From Oscillospiraceae bacterium (GTDB lineage Bacteria > Bacillota_A > Clostridia > Oscillospirales > Oscillospiraceae), in contig JAFUPG010000038.1 of assembly GCA_017481325.1 (NCBI GenBank), positions 1 to 21,700 on the forward strand: DNA of 21,700 nucleotides. Direction: 5' to 3'. This document shows positions 8,773 through 16,166 of this stretch, piece by piece. Every line of letters starts with the position of its first letter. Position 1 is the stretch's first letter. The position numbers were made by a program, and so were the translations under genes. The notes beneath the pieces were generated by a model. It saw only the letters and a program-made list of their open reading frames with translations. It was not told the origin of the DNA and searched no databases.

Positions 8773-9219
8773 TTACAGTTCTTCTACCTTGAGCTTCAGC
8801 TCGGCGTTGATCTCGTAGCCCAGCTTGCACTTGACCTTGTAGTCACCTACGGTCTTGATCTGCTCTTCCAGGACGATCTTGCGCTTATCCAGGTCGATGC
8901 CGGTCTGCTTTTTCAGGGAGTCGGCGATCTCCTGGGTGGTGACGGAACCGAAAAGTCTGCCGGCACCGCCGCCCTTGCAGCGGACGATGACCACCAGATC
9001 CGCCATCTTCTTGGAGATGGCAAAGGCCTCCTCACGCTCACGCTGGCGCTTTTCCTGCTGGGCCTTATCGGTCATGCGCATGGTGTTGACATTGTCAGCC
9101 GTGGCCTCGATGGCCAGCTTGCGGGGCAGCATATAGTTACGGGCATAGCCGTCGGATACTTCGATCATCTGGCCCTTTTTGCCCTTGCCACGGATATCCT
9201 GCTGTAAGATTACTTTCAT
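8773..9219 (-). CDS. rplI: 50S ribosomal protein L9
   Basis: L9 is an elongated protein of the large ribosomal subunit that binds 23S rRNA and affects frame maintenance. The 148 residues match the family. The N-terminal rRNA-binding domain has the signature GKKGQMIEVSDGYARNYMLPRKLA, followed by the long charged linker helix (about 40-75) and the C-terminal domain (GRLFGSVTTQEIADSLKKQTGIDLDKRKI). AAGGAGG lies 7 nt before the ATG. It is 14 nt after gdpP and 18 nt before dnaB, the usual Firmicutes arrangement. Confidence 0.97.
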   Translation of the reverse strand: MKVILQQDIRGKGKKGQMIEVSDGYARNYMLPRKLAIEATADNVNTMRMTDKAQQEKRQREREEAFAISKKMADLVVIVRCKGGGAGRLFGSVTTQEIADSLKKQTGIDLDKRKIVLEEQIKTVGDYKVKCKLGYEINAELKLKVEEL

Positions 9220-9233
9220 GATTTCTCCTCCTT

Positions 9234-11225
9234 TTAGTTATTGTCGGGATCTACATCCAATTGTTCAAAGAAACGGTCGATGCTCTTTAAGAGCTCGTCT
9301 AAGGTGACGGTCACATTTTTGCCCTTCACCTGTGCGCCTGCGGTAGCTGCGTTGCCGCCGCCGCCCAAGGGCTCCAGAATCACCTGCACATTGGCATCGC
9401 CAATGGAACGGGCGGAGATAATGGTCTGGTCATCCTGGGGGTACAGGACGAAAGAAGTCTCGATGCCGGAGATGTTCAGAAGCTCGTCCGCCGCCTGGGC
9501 CGCAATGGTACGGGTGGCGGTATAGTCCAGGGGGGCAATGGCGATCTTGCCACGGTACAGACGGGCATTCTGGATGATTTTATAGCGTGCCACAGTGGTG
9601 GGCAGGTCGTTCTGGAAGAGTTTTTTCACCGTCACGGTGTCAGCACCCATGCGGCGCAGGAAGGCCGCCGCCTCAAAGCTGCGGCTGGAGGTGCGGACGG
9701 AGAAATTCTTGGTATCCAGAGCGATGCCGGACAGCAGCGCCGCTGCCTCGATATCAAAGATATCCGCAGCCTCCACAGAGTACTGCAGCAGCTCCGCCAC
9801 CAGCTCGGAGGCAGAGGAGGCATAGGGCTCGTGGAGATTCAAAACCGGCTGCTCGATATAGTCGGCGGCACGGCGGTGATGGTCGATGACCACCACACGG
9901 CGGATGGACTCCAGCAGCGGCTTGTACTCCACCTGGTCGGGACGGTTGGTATCCACCACGATCAGCAGGCTCTTGGCATCGGCGGAGACCAGCGCCTCCT
10001 GGCCGCTGATGAAGATGCCCTCATATTCCGGCACGGTCTGCAGCAGGCTCAAAAGGCTGCCGCAGGCATTCTTCTCCAGATCCATGACGATGGAAACACG
10101 CTTGCCCTTCTTGCGGCAGAGGCAGCACACGCCTACCGCAGCGCCCAGGGCATCCAGGTCGGCAAAGCGGTGACCCATGACATAAATATGGCCGGACTGG
10201 GTGATGAGCTCCGCCAGAGAGGAGGCCATCACACGGGACTTGACCTTGGTGCGGCGCTCCGTGGTCTTAAAACGGCCGCCGAAGAAGCTGAAGTCGTAGC
10301 GATCCTTAATGACCGCCTGGTCACCGCCTCGGGACAGGGACATTTCAATGGACAGAGCGGCAAAGTCATAGTTTTCACGGAAATCCTTGCCGTCCTTGCC
10401 GATGCCGATGGACACGGTGGCGGCAATGCCGGCAGGATTGGTGACCGTGCGGATGGTCTCCAGCAGGGAGAATTTATTCTCTGTGATCAGCGCCAGATCC
10501 TTGGCCTCCAGCAGCACCAGGTAGCGGTTGCGCTCCAATTTGCGCAGCAGGCCGCCGAATTTATCCGCCCACTCGTTGATCTTGGTATTGATGGCGGCAT
10601 TGAGGCTGGAGATGACTGCATCGGGCAGGTTGTTGGTCAGTTCGTCGTAGTTATCCACCAGCACCAGACAGACCATGGGACGGGTGCGGAGATATTCATC
10701 CCGGACATTTAACAGCTCACTCTCGTCGTGGAGATAGATCACCGCCATATGCTCCCCGGAGCGGCTGAGCAGGCTGCCCTTGACCCGGAAGCGTCTGCCG
10801 TTATAGCTCAGATGCTCGGGGCACTCCGACTTGCCGGACAGAAGCCAGGCGGTGGAAAAGCCGGGAAACAGCTCCGTGATCCGGTTGGCCGCCAGCCCTT
10901 CGCTGACACCGGTGAGCTGGGAGAAGGCATGGTTGTACCAGACCACCTCGTCCTCGTCCAGATGCACCAGCGCCACAGGGAAGGGCACTTCCCCATCGGC
11001 CACCTTGTGCATCATGTCGTTGTTGCTGCGCAGATACTCCGCCATGATCCGGCGGCGACGGCGGGCAGAGGACAGATATATCAGGTACAGCCCCATGGTG
11101 ATCACGGCCTCCACCGCACCCAGAATATACTGCTGCAGCACCAGTGCCGCTGCGCAAAACAGCGCCATGATCACAAAATATGCCACCAGGTTGGGCCGTA
11201 GGATGCGCTGCAGTTTCTTATTCAT
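9234..11225 (-). CDS. gdpP: cyclic-di-AMP phosphodiesterase GdpP (YybT family)
   Basis: GdpP hydrolyses c-di-AMP to 5'-pApA and so influences potassium balance and cell-wall homeostasis. It has 663 residues. Two N-terminal membrane helices (about 12-52) precede a PAS-like domain (about 75-165) and a degenerate GGDEF domain (about 180-310) in which the signature has become SRGGDQA. The C-terminal DHH/DHHA1 phosphodiesterase has GHRFADLDALG (351-361; metal ligands His352, Asp356, Asp358), Asp425 in VVDTNRPD, DHH at 448-450, Asp504 in ALDTKNF, and the GGGGN loop at 621-625. The usual Pro of the first motif is Ala355. ATG start, GGGAGG 7 nt upstream. It is the first gene of the long operon and has its own promoter. 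Confidence 0.96.
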   Translation of the reverse strand: MNKKLQRILRPNLVAYFVIMALFCAAALVLQQYILGAVEAVITMGLYLIYLSSARRRRRIMAEYLRSNNDMMHKVADGEVPFPVALVHLDEDEVVWYNHAFSQLTGVSEGLAANRITELFPGFSTAWLLSGKSECPEHLSYNGRRFRVKGSLLSRSGEHMAVIYLHDESELLNVRDEYLRTRPMVCLVLVDNYDELTNNLPDAVISSLNAAINTKINEWADKFGGLLRKLERNRYLVLLEAKDLALITENKFSLLETIRTVTNPAGIAATVSIGIGKDGKDFRENYDFAALSIEMSLSRGGDQAVIKDRYDFSFFGGRFKTTERRTKVKSRVMASSLAELITQSGHIYVMGHRFADLDALGAAVGVCCLCRKKGKRVSIVMDLEKNACGSLLSLLQTVPEYEGIFISGQEALVSADAKSLLIVVDTNRPDQVEYKPLLESIRRVVVIDHHRRAADYIEQPVLNLHEPYASSASELVAELLQYSVEAADIFDIEAAALLSGIALDTKNFSVRTSSRSFEAAAFLRRMGADTVTVKKLFQNDLPTTVARYKIIQNARLYRGKIAIAPLDYTATRTIAAQAADELLNISGIETSFVLYPQDDQTIISARSIGDANVQVILEPLGGGGNAATAGAQVKGKNVTVTLDELLKSIDRFFEQLDVDPDNN

Positions 11226-11295
11226 AGAGAAACCTCCCGTCGTATGATCTGTATCGGAAACGGCAATGTCGGCTTTGTAGGTTATAGGTTTTTTA

Positions 11296-11324
11296 ATTAT
11301 AGCAAATATCGCCGCTTTTTTCCA
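11296..11324 (-). promoter_or_regulatory. promoter of the gdpP operon
   Basis: On the minus strand TATAAT (11296-11301) is preceded by TGC, giving an extended -10, and by TGGAAA (11319-11324) at 17-nt spacing. The predicted start site lies about 65 nt before gdpP. No other strong promoter is evident in the short gaps down to ftsH, so it may drive six genes. Confidence 0.65.
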
Positions 11325-11382
11325 CTGTTTCTTTCCGGATTTTTCCCCTTTTGAAAAAAATGTATACTTCTTCGGAAATTTG

Positions 11383-11391
11383 TGGTATACT
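11383..11391 (+). promoter_or_regulatory. extended -10 promoter of RNase J gene
   Basis: TGGTATACT is an extended -10 element. The sequence 17 nt upstream (TATACT, 11363-11368) is a weak -35. Transcription should start near 11398. A second TATAATA-like string at about 11526-11535 overlaps the ribosome binding site and is too close to the start codon to serve as the main promoter. Confidence 0.55.
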
Positions 11392-11397
11392 TTAAAA

Positions 11398-11550
11398 GGA
11401 GCAGTTTGAATTTGCGGCGAAATTTGCCTCTTTTGTCCGCCTGCTCCCCTGTCGGCAGGGATTGGGGTCTTGATCCCCCGGCACTACATCAGACACACAG
11501 CCGCTCTGCGGCATACATACAATGCTATTATATAAAGGAGTTGTCATTCA
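11398..11550 (+). promoter_or_regulatory. long structured 5' leader of the RNase J gene
   Basis: About 150 nt separate the predicted transcript start from the start codon. They contain four successive potential hairpins: a two-part stem GGAGCAG (11398-11404) with CTGCTCC (11441-11447), extended by GCGG (11414-11417) with CCGC (11437-11440); CCCTG/CAGGG (11447-11460, loop TCGG); GGGG/CCCC around 11464-11478; and GCCGC/GCGGC (11500-11512). The ribosome binding site AAAGGAG is at 11534-11540. It does not match a riboswitch class I can recognise. Confidence 0.5.
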
Positions 11551-13206
11551 TTGGCAGATAAATTGAAAATCATCTCTCTGGGCGGCCTCAATGAGATCGG
11601 CAAGAATCTCACCGTCTTAGAGTATGGCAAGGATATGATCGTCATCGACTGCGGTCTCGGTTTCCCCGAGGACGATATGTACGGCGTGGATCTGGTGATC
11701 CCCGATGTGACCTACCTTGCCAAAAATCAGCAGAAGCTCCGTGGCTTCTTTATCACCCACGGACACGAGGATCACATCGGCGCTCTGCCCTATGTGCTGC
11801 AGGCCGTCAATGCCCCCGTCCACGCCACGCCCCTGACTCTGGGGCTCATTAAGCTGAAGCTGGAGGAGCACAGCCTCCTGGACAAGACCAAGCTCATCAC
11901 CCATAAGCCCGGTGACGTGGTGAAGGCCGGCTGCTTCAGCGTGGAATTCATCCACGTCAACCACTCCATCGCCGATGCCGTTGCCTTCTGCGTCAAGACC
12001 CCTGTGGGCAACGTAATCTTTACCGGTGACTTCAAGATCGATGCCTCCAGCGAGGACGGCATCACCGATCTCAGCCGTTTCGGAACTCTGGGCAAGGAGG
12101 GCGTTTACGCCCTGCTGATGGACTCCACCAATGCCGAGCGCCCCGGCTACACCCCCTCGGAGTCCCTGGTGGCTGAGGGTCTGGATCGGCATTTCAAGGG
12201 CTGCAGAAACCGCATTATCGTCACCACCTTCGCCTCCAATATGCACCGCATTCAGGCCGTGCTCTCCATCGCCGCACGGCATGGCCGCAAGGTGGCCGTC
12301 ACCGGCCGCAGCATGGAGAATATCCTGAAGGTGGCCACGGAGCTGGGCTATCTGGACATCCCCGAGGGCACCCTGGTGGACATCAACCAGATCAAGTCCC
12401 TGCCCAAGGACAAGATCGTCATCGTCTCCACCGGCTCTCAGGGTGAGAATATGTCCGCCCTGTACCGCATGGCCTTCTCCTCCCACCGTCAGGTGGAGAT
12501 CCAGCCCGGGGACAAGATCATCATCTCCGCCTCCGCCATTCCCGGCAATGAGAAGGCGGTGTCCCGGATCATCAACGAGCTCTACCGCAAGCAGGCCGAC
12601 GTGATCTACGACAAGCTGGAGGGTCTCCATGTCTCCGGCCACGCCTGCCAGGAGGAGCTGAAGATCATCCATGCCCTGGTGAAGCCCCGGTTCTTCATCC
12701 CCCTCCACGGCGAGCAGCGCCACCTGCAGAAGCATGCGGCCATCGCCCGTCAGATGGGCATGAGTCCCAAGAATATTCTGATCTCCGACATCGGCCAGGT
12801 CATCGAATGCACCCCCAAGACCTGCAAGCTGGCAGGTACCGTCACCGCCGGCAAGATCCTGGTGGACGGCACCGGTGTGGGCGACGTGGGCAGCGTGGTG
12901 CTGCGGGACCGCAAGCACCTGGCCCAGGACGGCATGATCGTGGTCTGCGTGAACCTGTCCAGCGAGGACGGCTCCGTCCTCTCCGGCCCCGATATCATCA
13001 GCCGTGGCTTTGTGTATATGAAGGACAATGAGGATCTGATGGAGGCTCTGCGCATGATCGCCAGCCACTCCCTGGAGGTCTGCCGGGCCAGAAGGATCTC
13101 CGACTGGGCCACCATCAAGTCCACCATCAAAAACGACCTGAGCCAGTTCCTCTTCAAAAACACCAAGCGCAACCCCATGATCCTGCCTGTGATCATGGAG
13201 ATCTGA
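11551..13206 (+). CDS. rnj: ribonuclease J
   Basis: RNase J is a metallo-beta-lactamase/beta-CASP ribonuclease with 5'-3' exonuclease and endonuclease activity, central to mRNA decay and rRNA maturation in Firmicutes. The 551 residues are normal. Motifs seen are THGHEDHIG (69-77, zinc ligands), His138 in FIHVNHSIAD, Asp160 in IFTGDFKID, the beta-CASP region (about 210-360, including TTFASNMHRIQ and STGSQGE), and PLHGEQRHL in the returning lactamase part. The C-terminal dimerisation domain is present. The start is TTG with AAAGGAG 10 nt upstream; no in-frame ATG with a site exists. It is divergent from the gdpP operon and followed by two hairpin terminators. Whether it is the J1 or J2 type cannot be told here. 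Confidence 0.95.
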   Translation: MADKLKIISLGGLNEIGKNLTVLEYGKDMIVIDCGLGFPEDDMYGVDLVIPDVTYLAKNQQKLRGFFITHGHEDHIGALPYVLQAVNAPVHATPLTLGLIKLKLEEHSLLDKTKLITHKPGDVVKAGCFSVEFIHVNHSIADAVAFCVKTPVGNVIFTGDFKIDASSEDGITDLSRFGTLGKEGVYALLMDSTNAERPGYTPSESLVAEGLDRHFKGCRNRIIVTTFASNMHRIQAVLSIAARHGRKVAVTGRSMENILKVATELGYLDIPEGTLVDINQIKSLPKDKIVIVSTGSQGENMSALYRMAFSSHRQVEIQPGDKIIISASAIPGNEKAVSRIINELYRKQADVIYDKLEGLHVSGHACQEELKIIHALVKPRFFIPLHGEQRHLQKHAAIARQMGMSPKNILISDIGQVIECTPKTCKLAGTVTAGKILVDGTGVGDVGSVVLRDRKHLAQDGMIVVCVNLSSEDGSVLSGPDIISRGFVYMKDNEDLMEALRMIASHSLEVCRARRISDWATIKSTIKNDLSQFLFKNTKRNPMILPVIMEI

Positions 13207-13229
13207 GGACGAATAAGCCAAGCAAAATG

Positions 13230-13256
13230 CCCCGTGGCAGCCAAGCTGCCACGGGG
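13230..13256 (+). terminator. hairpin terminator after RNase J gene
   Basis: CCCCGTGGCAGC (13230-13241) and GCTGCCACGGGG (13245-13256) form a perfect 12-bp stem with a 3-nt loop, 23 nt after the stop codon. The downstream tract TGTCTGTTATT is only partly T-rich. Confidence 0.7.
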
Positions 13257-13293
13257 TGTCTGTTATTAAGAAACATTCCGATATTCATTGTAG

Positions 13294-13320
13294 GGGACGG
13301 GTTGCCTGTCCCGTTTTTTT
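13294..13320 (+). terminator. second terminator, possibly repeat-derived
   Basis: GGGAC (13294-13298) pairs with GTCCC (13308-13312), followed by GTTTTTTT. An alternative pairing is ACGGG with CCCGT. The TTGTAGGGGACGGG wording resembles dispersed GC-rich hairpin repeats of gut Clostridia (an impression, not searched). It could back up the weaker hairpin just upstream. Confidence 0.55.
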
Positions 13321-13340
13321 GCATTGCGTAGCCGGTACAC

Positions 13341-14351
13341 TTATTTTCCGTATATGATCTTCAGTCCGCTGTCACTGATGCTGATCAGTTTTCCGTCACT
13401 GTAGGTCAGCTTTGTGCTTTTGCTACTGCCTTCCATTTTCAGGATCACCGTTTTGCCTTCTACGTACCAGGTTCCTTTGTCCCAGCCGATTGCCGTTTTA
13501 TAGGTTCCATCAGAATAGAATGTATAATCCGGGCCGGAAAAGTCGAAACTCATTTCTGATGCCGATTTGGTGACTCCATTTAACGAGTAGGTTTCGGCAT
13601 ACCATTTTCCTTCAATCTTATCTTCCAACGCCTCCTCGTAGCTGGAGGCTGAGCAGGAACCGAAACAGAGAGAAACAATCAGAATCACGACAGCGACCGC
13701 AATTGCTGCAGCTACAATCTTCAGGATCTTTTCCCGCTTTCTTTGCTTTTGTCTCGCAATCCGTCTGGCGTATCTCTCCGCTCTCAACCGCTCAGTGTCA
13801 TCCTCTACTGGCCATGCTTCCACCGCCGCATAATCCACAGGCGCAGCCTGGGGCGCAGGACTTGCCGCCGGAGCGGCAGGTGCAGTGTACGCCGGAGCGG
13901 CAGGTGCGGCATAGGCCGGAGCTGTATAGGCCGGGGTTGGAGGCGTGGCAGGACGGCTGTTGGGTGTGATGCGGCGCTCGCTGCGCAGGAACTCCTCCAC
14001 CGGTATGTCAACCCGGAGGGGCGCATATCCCAGAATGTTGCTGACATAATCGTTCAGGTCGTCACTGTGCTTTTCATAGCGTGCGCCCATGGCCTGGGCA
14101 ATGGAGTAGCGGAGGTTCACCGCCGTCCCATCCTTATAGGGAATCAGGCGCACCGTACAGGCACCGCCGTTCATATGATACTTAAAGGAAAAGCTCAGGC
14201 CGAAGTTGATGGTGTGGTAGGGCTGTCCGCTGCAATCCTTGCCAAAGCGCTGGTTGATGGCCTCCACATAGGCCTGGTAAACCCTGGGAACATCCTTTTT
14301 GTAAAATACGTATTTCTGCCCCGATGCGTTTGGTATTCTTCGGATCGGCAT
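13341..14351 (-). CDS. unrecognised single-pass membrane protein with Ala/Pro linker and lipocalin-like outer domain
   Basis: I do not recognise this gene. The protein has 336 residues from the ATG; a TTG codon directly precedes it. Order: a folded-looking N-terminal domain (about 1-125, with QPYHTINFGLSFSFKYHMNGG and VRLIPYKDGTAVNLRYSIAQAMGARYE); an Ala/Pro/Tyr low-complexity linker (about 135-172) built of imperfect PAYTAPA units; a basic stretch (about 190-209); one transmembrane helix (about 210-231); then a small beta-rich domain (about 245-336, IEGKWYAETYSLNG...YTFYSDGTYK...GTWYVEGKTVILKM) of lipocalin-like pattern. Basic residues before the helix predict N-inside, C-outside. The ribosome binding site is weak. 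It diverges from the XRE gene across a shared palindrome, so the two may be linked. Confidence 0.75.
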   Translation of the reverse strand: MPIRRIPNASGQKYVFYKKDVPRVYQAYVEAINQRFGKDCSGQPYHTINFGLSFSFKYHMNGGACTVRLIPYKDGTAVNLRYSIAQAMGARYEKHSDDLNDYVSNILGYAPLRVDIPVEEFLRSERRITPNSRPATPPTPAYTAPAYAAPAAPAYTAPAAPAASPAPQAAPVDYAAVEAWPVEDDTERLRAERYARRIARQKQRKREKILKIVAAAIAVAVVILIVSLCFGSCSASSYEEALEDKIEGKWYAETYSLNGVTKSASEMSFDFSGPDYTFYSDGTYKTAIGWDKGTWYVEGKTVILKMEGSSKSTKLTYSDGKLISISDSGLKIIYGK

Positions 14352-14367
14352 CAATTATCTTTAACTA

Positions 14368-14391
14368 TATAGGCATATTATAGCCTATACT
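14368..14391. promoter_or_regulatory. palindromic operator-like site in divergent promoter region
   Basis: TATAGGC (14368-14374) and GCCTATA (14383-14389) form a perfect 7-bp inverted repeat with 8 nt between. A minus-strand TATAAT (14377-14382) lies in the centre, and a plus-strand TATACT (14386-14391) overlaps the right arm. The site therefore covers candidate -10 elements for both the membrane protein gene and the XRE gene. -35 elements are poor on both strands. Confidence 0.5.
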
Positions 14392-14422
14392 GTAACAGTT
14401 CCTGCGCAAGCTCCACGGCAAT

Positions 14423-15127
14423 ATGACCCAGGAGAAGCTGGCAGAGCGAATGGGCGTTTCCCGGCAGACCATCTCCAAGTGGGAGACCGGCGAGGCCATG
14501 CCGGAGGTGGACAAGCTGCCGGAGCTGAGCAAGCTCTTCTCCTGCACCATTGATGCCCTTTTGAAGGAGGATATGGCGCCCCAGGCGGACTATTATTCCC
14601 CGGTGCAAATCGTCAGCGTGCCGGCCTTTATCCTGGCTCGCTACGTGATCATCAGCCCCCAGCCGGAAAACGATGTGCAGATGTATCTGGATCGCTGGGC
14701 GAAATGCAGCGGCCTGTACGATTTCACGCCCCAGCCACGGCAGATCGGTTGGGATTTCCCCTTTGTGTCCATGGAGCAGCAGAACCGTTTCGGTCTGCGG
14801 GGCTATGTGGCCGGCTGGATCCTGCCGGAGGGCTTCGAGTGCAACTGTCCCGGAATGGAGCTCTACCGTCAGGAGACGGCGCAGTATGCCAAGATCACCG
14901 TGCGTGATCCCTTTGTGGCCGCCTTTGACCGCATTCCCAAGGGCTACCGGCGGATTCTGGAATTTCTGGGTGCCAACGGCTTTAGGGAGAACCACGGCAC
15001 TGCCTTCCTGGGCTGCTTTGAGGAGGTCTATGAGACGGATGGTGTCACTTATATGGACATCTATATCCACGCCGACTACGTGGGAAAGGGAAATCTCCAC
15101 ACAGACTTCAGCTCCGGCAGACCGTAA
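14423..15127 (+). CDS. XRE-family regulator with GyrI-like effector domain, 5' end probably shortened
   Basis: The 234 residues from ATG 14423 start inside the helix-turn-helix: [21 protein letters not shown] is the usual second half of this domain. In-frame codons just upstream (from 14396) read QFLRKLHGN, exactly what normally precedes it, but a TAA lies at 14393-14395, so the first several residues and the normal start are missing. No ribosome binding site precedes the ATG. Residues about 58-225 resemble the GyrI/AraC effector-binding fold ([14 protein letters not shown]...[13 protein letters not shown]...[12 protein letters not shown]...[21 protein letters not shown]). It may be a young pseudogene, be translated from an unusual codon, or be initiated at ATG with a clipped first helix. 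The divergent membrane protein gene is a candidate target. Confidence 0.7.
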   Translation: MTQEKLAERMGVSRQTISKWETGEAMPEVDKLPELSKLFSCTIDALLKEDMAPQADYYSPVQIVSVPAFILARYVIISPQPENDVQMYLDRWAKCSGLYDFTPQPRQIGWDFPFVSMEQQNRFGLRGYVAGWILPEGFECNCPGMELYRQETAQYAKITVRDPFVAAFDRIPKGYRRILEFLGANGFRENHGTAFLGCFEEVYETDGVTYMDIYIHADYVGKGNLHTDFSSGRP

Positions 15128-15215
15128 TTGCTGCGTAAGAGCTGTGGGATGGCACGGTAAAAGGAAGTTGTTAAGGGGATGGTTAGCCTCATTGCCTTCT
15201 GCCATACTTTATTAA

Positions 15216-15266
15216 TACACCAGCAACACGCCGCAGTCCGTCGGACTGCGGCGTGTTGCTGGTGTA
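15216..15266. terminator. very long perfect hairpin between convergent genes
   Basis: Arms 15216-15240 and 15242-15266 are perfectly complementary over 25 bases with one central base, in practice a 24-bp stem with a GTC loop. It lies 88 nt after the XRE stop and 9 nt before the tetR stop, a position suited to a shared terminator of two convergent genes. No T run follows on either strand, so the mechanism would be non-classical. It also resembles dispersed GC-rich hairpin repeats. Confidence 0.6.
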
Positions 15267-15274
15267 CACTTCCG

Positions 15275-15847
15275 TTAACCCAAAAGGGCGCTGAGGAAGC
15301 TGTTCAGCCGTTGCATGGCCTCGGCTTTTTCCAGAGGGAGCAGGGCGTTGTGCCGTCCCATGCCCTCCAAGAACCAGAGGAGCTGCAGGGCGGTATTCTC
15401 GGGATCGGGGCAGCGGATCTGCCCACATTCTGCTGCCATGGCCAGCATTTTTGCCAGAATTGTTACGGAGTCCGTGGCACGCTTGGCCAGAATCTCCTTG
15501 CCCCGGGGGCTGACGGCGGCGAATTCCGCCGTAGCACGGTCAATACAAAGGGCAGGCATCAGCAGCTGCTCGGCTCGACTTTGCAGGAAGGCTTTGAGGA
15601 TCTGTATGGGCTGCACCCCGGCGGCGGTGGCCTTCTCCAAGGCATCCAGCGCCTGGCGCTGTTCCCTTGTGATAATGGCCGCAAAGATCTCCTCCGTGGA
15701 GCCATAATGCCGGTACAGACCGCCTCGGGACAGACCGGTCCCCTGACAAATATCCTGCATGGTCACGGCAGAGAAGCCCTTGGCCGCAAAAAGCCCTAAG
15801 GCAGTCTGCAAAATGCTCTCTCGGGAGCGGTCACCCTTTCTGCTCAT
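15275..15847 (-). CDS. TetR/AcrR-family transcriptional regulator
   Basis: A dimeric repressor with an N-terminal helix-turn-helix and a C-terminal ligand pocket. The 190 residues are typical. The DNA-binding domain is at about 8-55: SRESILQTALGLFAAKGFSAVTMQDICQ, then the recognition helix GLSRGGLYRHYGSTEEIF. The C-terminal half is helical and variable, so the ligand cannot be predicted. An upstream GTG (15856) is in frame, but ATG 15847 has GAGGT 7 nt ahead and is preferred. Its promoter lies inside the end of the transporter remnant on the same strand, which may once have been its target or operon partner. Confidence 0.9.
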   Translation of the reverse strand: MSRKGDRSRESILQTALGLFAAKGFSAVTMQDICQGTGLSRGGLYRHYGSTEEIFAAIITREQRQALDALEKATAAGVQPIQILKAFLQSRAEQLLMPALCIDRATAEFAAVSPRGKEILAKRATDSVTILAKMLAMAAECGQIRCPDPENTALQLLWFLEGMGRHNALLPLEKAEAMQRLNSFLSALLG

Positions 15848-15865
15848 TTTCCTCACCTCAAAGAG

Positions 15866-15894
15866 AGTATATCACTGTTTTTTTACCTTTTCAA
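15866..15894 (-). promoter_or_regulatory. tetR promoter
   Basis: On the minus strand TTGAAA (15889-15894) and TATACT (15866-15871) are separated by exactly 17 nt, a near-consensus promoter. It overlaps the last codons and stop of the transporter remnant (stop at 15872-15874). The predicted leader is about 12 nt. Confidence 0.7.
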
Positions 15895-16096
15895 GGGCTT
15901 TCTGCACGCTTTCCTTGGTAAAGCGCTTGGGCATGGCGAAGCAGGCGAAGAAGCCGATGACGCAAACCAGTGCCACGATCAGGGGGACAACAGACACGCC
16001 CACCTTCCAGGTCTCCCCGGCCACGGCAACGCCGTCGATGACCTTGGGGGTCTGGATGTTCTTGATGTACTCATAGACCACCCCAAAGGGCTTTTG
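15872..16096 (-). pseudogene. C-terminal remnant of a membrane transporter
   Basis: An open frame starts directly after a TGA (16097-16099) and reads QKPFGVVYEYIKNIQTP..., with no ATG and no ribosome binding site; the only start option is GTG 16081. The roughly 75 residues have one strong transmembrane helix (VSVVPLIVALVCVIGFFACFAM) followed by a basic, amphipathic tail (PKRFTKESVQKALEKVKKQ), as at the end of many secondary transporters. I cannot name the family. The missing upstream part should lie where the ung terminator (16132-16155) now sits, so a deletion or insertion boundary is likely between 16096 and 16131. A genuine small membrane protein is a less likely alternative. Confidence 0.6.
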
Positions 16097-16131
16097 TCAA
16101 GGCTCTTCTGTGGCGGAATTGCACAAAAAAT

Positions 16132-16155
16132 CCCCGTCTGAGGGGTCAGACGGGG
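16132..16155. terminator. bidirectional terminator after ung
   Basis: CCCCGTCTGA (16132-16141) and TCAGACGGGG (16146-16155), loop GGGG, are flanked by AAAAAAT on the left and TTTTT on the right. On the minus strand it follows the ung stop by 11 nt and ends in ATTTTTT. Confidence 0.9.
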
Positions 16156-16166
16156 TTTTTCGCAAT

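Noticed and set aside
11398..11550. Known riboswitch class (for example ydaO c-di-AMP or preQ1) in the RNase J leader
   Set aside because: I could not match the hairpin order or conserved loop bases to any class I know.
11617..13221. Minus-strand open frame of 534 codons opposite the RNase J gene
   Set aside because: It is the shadow of a conserved gene; the composition is repetitive (His, Asp, Gly, Val) and there is no recognisable domain.
14378..15205. Minus-strand open frame of 275 codons opposite the XRE gene
   Set aside because: The XRE/GyrI-like protein on the plus strand has recognisable domains; the antisense frame has none and no ribosome binding site.
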